From assembly GCA_032622095.1 (NCBI GenBank), contig CP136066.1, positions 207,228,978 through 207,292,977 of the forward strand: 64,000 bases of DNA, given 5' to 3'. Under the pieces are notes generated by a model. It was given only the letters and a program-made list of their open reading frames with translations. It was not told the DNA's origin and made no database searches. The position numbers and the translations under genes are program-made. This document shows, piece by piece, positions 56,110 through 64,000 of the stretch; positions within the stretch are counted from its first letter, which is position 1; every line of letters begins with the position of its first letter. The DNA comes from Siphonodentalium dalli (taxonomy: Eukaryota > Mollusca > Scaphopoda > Gadilida > Siphonodentaliidae).

Positions 56110-59100
56110 AAGTTGAAAATATGACGTTTTTTCACAAATATCTTCTAGACCAGTTCATGCTGTTTGGAACTGCTTGAGTAATGTGACTTTATATTGTGTT
56201 TTGTATATTAACTGATCATTGGAGCAATTAAATATGCAATTATTGGAACACGGTATAAAATTTCACAAAAAATCACAATTGGGATTTTAGTCATATTTCA
56301 ACAAGAAATGAACAGAACTTTGTAATGTAAGTGAGGCATATCATTACCTATGAATATTCCAACTCATTGGAACCAAAATTCTTGCTTTGGCTCAAAATGG
56401 CTGCCAAAATGGCCACCAAAATATGGAAAATGGTCAATATTGCCCAAGCGTGTCCTGCAATCGCTTACAAGTTGTGGTTGATGTATAAAATTGGCTATTC
56501 TGCCTCCTATACATTGAATACTAACATATCTGATGCACCATGGTTAATTGTTACTATTGTTACCACTGACATCACCAAAAATATTGGACTTTTCTCTCAA
56601 AAACTTGACATAAATATCGGCAAAAATTAACTTTTCGGGTATAGACCATTTCTTTCAAGTAAAATGCAACTATCATTGGTAAAATGTAACTGTCTTTGGA
56701 TTCAAATGTGTTTATTGTTTTGGTCTATCTTAAATGTGTCACACTACGGTATCTATAGACCAAATTGCTCAAGATGGCTTCCAAAATGGCAACCAAATTT
56801 GTAAAAAAAAAAATTTACATTTATCCTGAACATTATTCTCTGTGTTATCCGAAAAGGCAGTAAATTGTGACTCACTTGGTTATTATACGTGTTAGTTAAT
56901 TAACTGACAACTATATGTTCTATTCTGGTTGTCCCAGTTCCGTATGGGGCATGACAAATTCATTTTAAAGTATGGAATTTTGCCGAGAACCTCTTTTGTG
57001 ATTCTGGCCATATTATTGAATGGAAATGGGCAGAACGTTGAGACGGAACTGGGATGAACCATAACCTGTGGCTATTCTGGTTCATTATGGTAACAAAAAA
57101 TATCAACTGGATGCAGGGTGGATGCCAAGATGGTAGTCAGGGAGTTACTCTATGATCACAGTTGAGGTGAATAGGTATACAGGGAGTTATTGTATGTCAT
57201 GAATGATGTGAATAGGTATACAAGGAGTGACTATATGGTTATGTGTGGGTTGTCCATTGTAAGATGTATAGGTATACAGGGAGAGGTCATGGTCATGTGT
57301 GAGGTGAATCGGTATGAATGGAGTGACTGTATGTTGTATGGTTGTGTATATCCAGTACGGGTGCACCCGATGTGCCTGTATGGACATTGATGTGGTGTAT
57401 GAATATAGTTACATGGTCATCTATGTGTTGATTATGTATATATGGAGTGACTGTAAGGTCATGGGTGGGATGTACATGTGTTGTCTGTATGATCATGGAT
57501 TGGGTGTGTGGATAAGAAGGGAGTTATTATATGGTTACGGGTAATGTGTATAGGTATGGAATGACACTACGGTCATGATTGAAGTGTATATGCATACCTG
57601 GAGTAAGCTGGGTGGACATTATCGAGCGTGTGGGTATATAGGGAGTGTCCTTGTGGTATATATTTATATATCTCGTGGATGTATTATCATTGGTGGTTGT
57701 ATAGGGATTAGCTGTATGATCATGGATTGCGTGTATGATTATACAGTGAGTTGCTGAATTGTCATGTGTGAGGTGTATATGCAAGTATATATGGAAGGTA
57801 TGAGTGGTCGTGTGTGCAGGTTTTTTGTATATCTGGAAGGGCTGAATGGTCGTTGGTGAGGTGTATATGTATACCTGGAGTGACTCTATGGTCTAGAGTG
57901 GGTTGCATATGTATATATCGAGTGGTTATATGACTAAGTGTGTCGAATAGGTATGCATGTAGTGACTGTGTGGTCAATGGTGATATGAGTACATGTAGCT
58001 ATACAAGGAGTGACTGTATGATAATAAATGTAATGAATATCTATACAGGGAGTGACTAAATGGTCATGTGTCAGGTGTATGAGTATACCTGGTGTTCCTG
58101 CTTGGTGACTCGTGGCGGTATGGTGACTATGGTCATGTGTAGGTTATACGGGTATACACACGTGTTGCTATATGGTCATGGGCGAGGGGTATGTGTATAT
58201 AGCGAGTGGCTATATGGCCATGGGTGAGGTGCATATGCATACATGGAGTGACTTTTCTGACATAGCTGGGGTGTGTTAGTATATCTTGTGTCGCTATTCG
58301 GCTATGGTGCGACACATAGGGATACATGGAGTGACATGGCCAATGGTGAGGTGAATATGTATACAAGGATTGACCATGATCATGTATGAATGTTTTGAAT
58401 AGGTACACACGGGGTGATTATATGGACATATGTCAGGTGAAGGAGTATACCAGGTGGCATGGGTGAGGGTATGTGTATGAAGCGAGTGGCTATATGGCCA
58501 TTGGTGAGGTGCATGTGTATACCTGGAGTGACTCTATGGTCATTGTTGTGGTGTTGATGTATATATTGAATGTCTATTTGACCATCTGTGTGGAGAATAG
58601 GTATATAGGGGATTACCGTATGGCCAATCGTGAGGTGAATGCATGGGTATACACGGAGTGACTATATGGTTATGGGTCATGTTTAGGAGTATACCCGTTG
58701 GGCCTCCATTGTGACTCATGGATGTATGGTCATCCGTGGTAATGGGTCAGGTGTACGTGTAAACATTGGGTCACTATAGTGCTGTGTCTGTGGTGTTTAT
58801 GTATATATGGAATGACTGTGTGATAATGGGTGGCTAACACTTTCCACGTTTAACGTTTCCCCCATGTACATAAACACCATCAAGATGGAGAACTCTCTGG
58901 CATGACCTCTCTATTGATTAACATATCCTTGAGATATTGTGGAAAGCGATAGCCACCCAAGGTACACATGTACAACCCACCCATTACCTCAGTCACTCCA
59001 TATGTACATAAACACCACACAAATGACAATATAGTCACCCACTTTATACACGTACACCTGACCATACAGCCATACTTGGTTATACCCGTACATACCACAA

Positions 59101-59582
59101 ATTACGATACAGCCACGATTCACCATGCATGAACACCAGGTGTACTCCTACACCTGGCACATGACCATATAGTCACTCTATGTATACATATGCACCACAT
59201 TCACGATCATACATTCACGATCATACATTCACTCAGTGCATACATATTCATCTCACTATGGACCATACAGCCACTACATGTATACCTATTCTCCATACCC
59301 ATGACCATATGGTCAATCGAGGTATATACATATACACCTCACCAATGGTGGGCCCTTCCAGATATACGAATACCCACACACACAACCACTTATACCTTCC
59401 GTACTTGCATATACACCTCACACATGACAGTTCAGCAACTCACTGTACACTGTATTCATACACGCCGCTCCAATGATCAGTTAATATACAAAACACAAAA
59501 TAAAGTCATATTACTCAACCAGTTCCAAACAATATGAACTGATCTAGAATATATTTGTGAAAAAACGTCATATTTTCAACTT
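56110..59582. mobile_element. 3.5-kb foldback-like element with 116-bp inverted ends
   Basis: 56110-56225 (aagttgaaaatatgacgttt ... actgatcattggagc) is the reverse complement of 59467-59582 with about ten mismatches. Between them is ~0.9 kb of unique sequence, then a degenerate minisatellite of roughly 40-45 bases ('gtatacagggagtgactata', 'tggtcatgtgtgaggtg') from about 57150 to 58840. The same minisatellite continues in opposite orientation from about 58960 to 59465. No transposase frame was found. The architecture resembles foldback elements, whose arms contain tandem repeats. Confidence 0.7.
57150..58840 (+). repeat. Degenerate ~40-45-bp minisatellite, forward part
   Basis: Dozens of imperfect units of the type 'gaggtgtatatgtatacatg', 'gagtgactatatggtcatg'. 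It gives many overlapping small frames (Tyr/Met/Val-rich on plus, His/Thr/Ile-rich on minus), none of which is a gene. Confidence 0.8.
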
Positions 59583-60440
59583 CCGGCGGCCATTTTGGCG
59601 GCCATCTTGGAGGGTGAGTTTCAATTTTGCACCAAAAAAGTGTCATTATGTCTTAGCTTCACGAAAATATATACATTTGTATACATTTTACTAGATTTTC
59701 CCGCTATAATTTGCATAAAACTGACTTAGGGTCTGATCTGAAAAATGGCGGCCAGGAAGGACGCCATCTTGTCTGAAGTCTACACGGCCACTTTTTTTTC
59801 TTATTAACATTGATTAAAAGTTGAAGGACATAATAAAGAACAAAATGAGTGGGGTGAAGTTAAGTCCCATGGGGCGGGTGCAAGGGTACCCCTATTGGCC
59901 CCCGGACTATAAGAGAATTCTTACGAGAATCGTCGATAAATATACAAAACAGCAATGTCTTACAGTAGGTACCTGATTAATATGATGTTAATGTTTCAGA
60001 ATTATTACTGTGATGATAGTATCGTGATACAACGCGGCTTTGAACGTTCCGCGAGGAGTATATAAGTTTGAGTATGTTCAAGGCCAGTTATGTGATTTCA
60101 TATGACGTTGTACGGTGCCGTATCAACAACCCTCCAGCGAAGAAAACACGAAGATTTTAAAAGCCTTTTATTGAACCCTATGTTCATCCAATCGGGCGAC
60201 AGGCAGTCTATTCGTGTTCGGCACCTACGAATTATGGTAAAAAAGTTGGTTTGACACTTTTCCGCGGAAAGGCTTCTAGAAAAGTCTTTTCTGAGAATTA
60301 CGACTAGACTATTATTAGAACATGGATGTATACAAAATATTGGAATTGGGAACATTTTTGAACAGTTTTTCCTCCCGGTCGAGCTGTAACATACTACTGT
60401 CCTGCATTCCATAGTCATATATTTCATAGTGATAGGCCTA
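59583..60440. other. CLPTM1 intron, no bounded feature
   Basis: It contains 'ggcggccattttggcggcca' and 'aaaatggcggccaggaag' motifs (59584-59770) that also mark the left interior of the foldback element at 56390. The minus-strand frame 60098-60526 is not supported: its N-terminal part is the family E palindrome. Confidence 0.4.
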
Positions 60441-60444
60441 TCCT

Positions 60445-60572
60445 TACATGCAAGCCTTGAAATAGGGTGTCTGTCATTTGCAGAATGAGGTCCCCAGAGG
60501 GTGAATTTAGTGATGCTACCCCGCATAGCGGGCTAGCATCACCAAATTCACCCTCTGGAAACCTCATTCTGC
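60445..60572. repeat. Family E element, right side truncated
   Basis: It starts at the true family end 'caagccttgaaatagggtgt' and runs through the palindrome to 'cctcattctgctgaggtgt', where the outer right arm is missing. The copy at 2455-2576 has the same truncation point. Confidence 0.65.
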
Positions 60573-60708
60573 TGAGGTGTAAATTTCATTGAGATCTGAC
60601 AACCTATGGTTGAGATATATTCTTGGACTGACTGACGATCGGATGCATGTAATCCAGTATACACACCATTTCCTTCGGTCATGGGGGTATAATCAATAAA
60701 TAAATAAA

Positions 60709-63700
60709 TAATAATTTAAATATTACTTACACTCATCAAGTGGCGGCGGAACAGAACCTTTAACCCACGGAGTGTGATGGTCGAGCATGTTAATTGTGAG
60801 GTTAGGATGCCAGTGTGACAGGATTTAAATATTACTTACACTCATCAAGTGGCGGCGGAACAGAACCTTTAACCCACGGAGTGTGATCATCGAGCATGTT
60901 AATTGTGAGGTTAGGATGCCAGTGTGACAGGATTTAAATATTACTTACACTCATCAAGTGGCGGCGGAACAGAACCTTTAACCCACGGAGTGTGATCATC
61001 GAGCATGTTAATTGTGAGGTTAGGATGCCAGTGTGACAGGATTTAAATATTACTTACACTCATCAAGTGGCGGCGGAACAGAACCTTTAACCCACGGAGT
61101 GTGATCATCGAGCATGTTAATTGTGAGGTTAGGATGCCAGTGTGACAGGATTTAAATATTACTTACACTCATCAAGTGGCGGCGGAACAGAACCTTTAAC
61201 CCACGGAGTGTGATCATCGAGCATGTTAATTGTGAGGTTAGCATGCCAGTGTGACAGGATTTAAATATTACTTACACTCATCAAGTGGCGGCGGAACAGA
61301 ACCTTTAACCCACGGAGTGTGATCATCGAGCATGTTAATTGTGAGGTTAGGATGCCAGTGTGACAGGATTTAAATATTACTTACACTCATCAAGTGGCGG
61401 CGGAACAGAACCTTTAACCCACGGAGTGTGATCATCGAGCATGTTAATTGTGAGGTTAGGATGCCAGTGTGACAGGATTTAAATATTACTTACACTCATC
61501 AAGTGGCGGCGGAACAGAACCTTTAACCCACGGAGTGTGATCATCGAGCATGTTAATTGTGAGGTTAGGATGCCAGTGTGACAGGATTTAAATATTACTT
61601 ACACTCATCAAGTGGCGGCGGAACAGAACCTTTAACCCACGGAGTGTGATCATCGAGCATGTTAATTGTGAGGTTAGGATGCCAGTGTGACAGGATTTAA
61701 ATATTACTTACACTCATCAAGTGGCGGCGGAACAGAACCTTTAACCCACGGAGTGTGATCATCGAGCATGTTAATTGTGAGGTTAGGATGCCAGTGTGAC
61801 AGGATTTAAATATTACTTACACTCATCAAGTGGCGGCGGAACAGAACCTTTAACCCACGGAGTGTGATCATCGAGCATGTTAATTGTGAGGTTAGGATGC
61901 CAGTGTGACAGGATTTAAATATTACTTACACTCATCAAGTGGCGGCGGAACAGAACCTTTAACCCACGGAGTGTGATCATCGAGCATGTTAATTGTGAGG
62001 TTAGGATGCCAGTGTGACAGGATTTAAATATTACTTACACTCATCAAGTGGCGGCGGAACAGAACCTTTAACCCAAGGAGTGTGATCATCGAGCATGTTA
62101 ATTGTGATGTTAGGATGCCAGTGTGACAGGATTTAAATATTACTTACACTCATCAAGTGGCGGCGGAACAGAACCTTTAACCCACGGAGTGTGATCATCG
62201 AGCATGTTAATTGTGAGGTTAGGATGCCAGTGTGACAGGATTTAAATATTACTTACACTCATCAAGTGGCGGCGGAACAGAACCTTTAACCCACGGAGTG
62301 TGATCATCGAGCATGTTAATTGTGATGTTAGGATGCCAGTGTGACAGGATTTAAATATTACTTACACTCATCAAGTGGCGGCGGAACAGAACCTTTAACC
62401 CACGGAGTGTGATCATCGAGCATGTTAATTGTGAGGTTAGGATGCCAGTGTGACAGGATTTAAATATTACTTACACTCATCAAGTGGCGGCGGAACAGAA
62501 CCTTTAACCCACGGAGTGTGATCATCGAGCATGTTAATTCTGATGTTAGGATGCCAGTGTGACAGGATTTAAATATTACTTACACTCATCAAGTGGCGGC
62601 GGAACAGAACCTTTAACCCACGGAGTGTGATCATCGAGCATGTTAATTGTGATGTTAGGATGCCAGTGTGACAGGATTTAAATATTACTTACACTCATCA
62701 AGTGGCGGCGGAACAGAACCTTTAACCCACGGAGTGTGATCATCGAGCATGTTAATTGTGAAGTTAGGATGCCAGTGTGACAGGATTTAAATATTACTTA
62801 CACTCATCAAGTGGCGGCGGAACAGAACCTTTAACCCACGGAGTGTGATCATCGAGCATGTTAATTGTGATGTTAGGATGCCAGTGTGACAGGATTTAAA
62901 TATTACTTACACTCATCAAGTGGCGGCGGAACAGAACCTTTAACCCACGGAGTGTGATCATCGAGCATGTTAATTGTGATGTTAGGATGCCAGTGTGACA
63001 GGATTTAAATATTACTTACACTCATCAAGTGGCGGCGGAACAGAACCTTTAACCCACGGAGTGTGATCATCGAGCATGTTAATTGTGATGTTAGGATGCC
63101 AGTGTGACAGGATTTAAATATTACTTACACTCATCAAGTGGCGGCGGAACAGAACCTTTAACCCACGGAGTGTGATCATCGAGCATGTTAATTGTGATGT
63201 TAGGATGCCAGTGTGACAGGATTTAAATATTACTTACACTCATCAAGTGGCGGCGGAACAGAACCTTTAACCCACGGAGTGTGATCATCGAGCATGTTAA
63301 TTGTGATGTTAGGATGCCAGTGTGACAGGATTTAAATATTACTTACACTCATCAAGTGACGGCGGAACAGAACCTTTAACCCACGGAGTGTGATCATCGA
63401 GCATGTTAATTGTGATGTTAGGATGCCAGTGTGACAGGATTTAAATATTACTTACACTCATCAAGTGGCGGCGGAACAGAACCTTTAACCCACGGAGTGT
63501 GATCATCGAGCATGTTAATTGTGATGTTAGGATGCCAGTGTGACAGGATTTAAATATTACTTACACTCATCAAGTGGCGGCGGAACAGAACCTTTAACCC
63601 ACGGAGTGTGATCATCGAGCATGTTAATTGTGAGGTTAGGATGCCAGTGTGACAGGATTTAAATATTACTTACACTCATCAAGTGGCGGCGGAACAGAAC

Positions 63701-64000
63701 CTTTAACCCACGGAGTGTGATCATCGAGCATGTTAATTGTGAGGTTAGGATGCCAGTGTGACAGGATTTAAATATTACTTACACTCATCAAGTGGCGGCG
63801 GAACAGAACCTTTAACCCACGGAGTGTGATCATCGAGCATGTTAATTGTGATGTTAGGATGCCAGTGTGACAGGATTTAAATATTACTTACATTCATCAA
63901 GTGGCGGCGGAACAGAACCTTTAACCCACGGAGTGTGATCATCGAGCATGTTAATTGTGATGTTAGGATGCCAGTGTGACAGGATTTAAATATTACTTAC
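60709..64000 (-). repeat. CLPTM1: Tandem array of a truncated CLPTM1 exon with its 5' splice site, 109-bp unit, ~30 copies
   Basis: Exactly 30 periods of 109 bases fit between 60731 and the window edge, and the array has not ended there. On the minus strand each unit reads LSHWHPNLTINMLDDHTPWV, KGSVPPPLDE and one base, then GTAAGTAATATTTAA. The peptide matches CLPTM1 ('YWHPNITINIVDDHTPWVKGSVPPPLDQY') and joins in frame to the exon at 55299-55401. Each unit lacks an acceptor, and reading through a donor meets TAA within three codons, so only the donor nearest the true acceptor (beyond the right edge) could give protein. Units differ by single bases, mainly AACCTC versus AACATC (Asn-Leu-Thr or Asn-Ile-Thr). 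An assembly artefact cannot be excluded, but the ordered variants argue for a real array. Confidence 0.93.
60731..60821 (-). CDS. CLPTM1: CLPTM1 exon 3' part, array copy nearest the downstream intron
   Basis: This is the array copy that borders unique intron sequence (downstream 'ttaaattattatttatttat'). It carries one private change (gatggtcgag for gatcatcgag), turning a histidine codon CAC context on the minus strand from GATGATC to GACCATC. Its exon 5' part is missing, so by itself it is not a complete exon. It is listed to mark where the normal exon-intron border of the ancestral gene lies. Confidence 0.55.

Noticed and set aside
57187-59537. Many overlapping ORFs rich in His, Thr, Tyr and Ile
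   Set aside because: They all lie in the degenerate minisatellite within the foldback-like element and reflect its composition.
60098-60526. 142-codon minus-strand ORF upstream of the exon array
   Set aside because: Its N-terminal part is the family E palindrome and the rest shows no family resemblance; it is not in phase with CLPTM1 exons.
60709-64000. The 109-bp array as a protein-coding repeat domain
   Set aside because: Each unit has an in-frame TAA just after the donor, so the units cannot be read through as a repeat protein.

Overview
The window is a repeat-dense, AT-rich animal genomic segment. Short coding exons are separated by kilobase introns with GT-AG borders. There are no operons, no long prokaryote-style ORFs and no tRNA or rRNA that I could see. 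Protein similarity judged by eye, plus abundant short palindromic transposon remnants and a dispersed repeat with an imperfect ~160-bp internal unit, suggest a lophotrochozoan, most likely a bivalve mollusc. The taxon is inference. The gene identities of C1D and CLPTM1 are strong.

Three host genes are supported. (1) At 4975-5280 (minus) is the first coding exon of an unrecognised single-pass membrane protein that runs off to the left. (2) Divergent from it, sharing a 277-bp presumed bidirectional promoter, is a complete C1D gene (plus strand; coding exons 5558-5686, 12473-12539, 14862-14917, 17813-17942, 23609-23694; 155 aa), a nuclear RNA-exosome cofactor. (3) Converging on C1D from the right are the 3' exons of CLPTM1 on the minus strand (41346-41584, 43380-43547, 46156-46291, 49272-49364, 50695-50885, 51784-51877, 52826-52976, 55299-55401), which join in frame. 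The next exon upstream is caught inside a tandem array.

That array (60709-64000, continuing past the window) is the most striking feature. A 109-bp unit holding the 3' part of a CLPTM1 exon plus its 5' splice site is repeated about 30 times in the window, with ordered variant blocks.

The rest is mobile DNA, much of it with readable boundaries. There are hAT-type non-autonomous elements with intact 8-bp target-site duplications (10857-11942, 16865-17442, 20116-21078) and a 151-bp near-perfect palindrome with 8-bp duplications (53941-54091). A 77-bp hairpin is flanked by 9-bp duplications (9058-9134), and a 217-bp palindrome has mariner-like TACAGT ends (41941-42157). A large set of elements begins and ends TTAACCCTTT (piggyBac-like TTAA target), falling into several families that share one palindromic core. 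One such end has been amplified into a ~43-copy, 68-bp satellite (26872-29820). Two decayed LINE reverse-transcriptase fragments are present, one split by a hAT element. A 3.5-kb foldback-like element with 116-bp inverted ends fills a CLPTM1 intron (56110-59582).

Layout: 1-4974 repeats; 4975-5686 divergent gene starts; 5687-23608 C1D introns full of transposons; 23695-41345 intergenic, repeats and satellite; 41346-64000 CLPTM1 with repeat-filled introns and the exon array.
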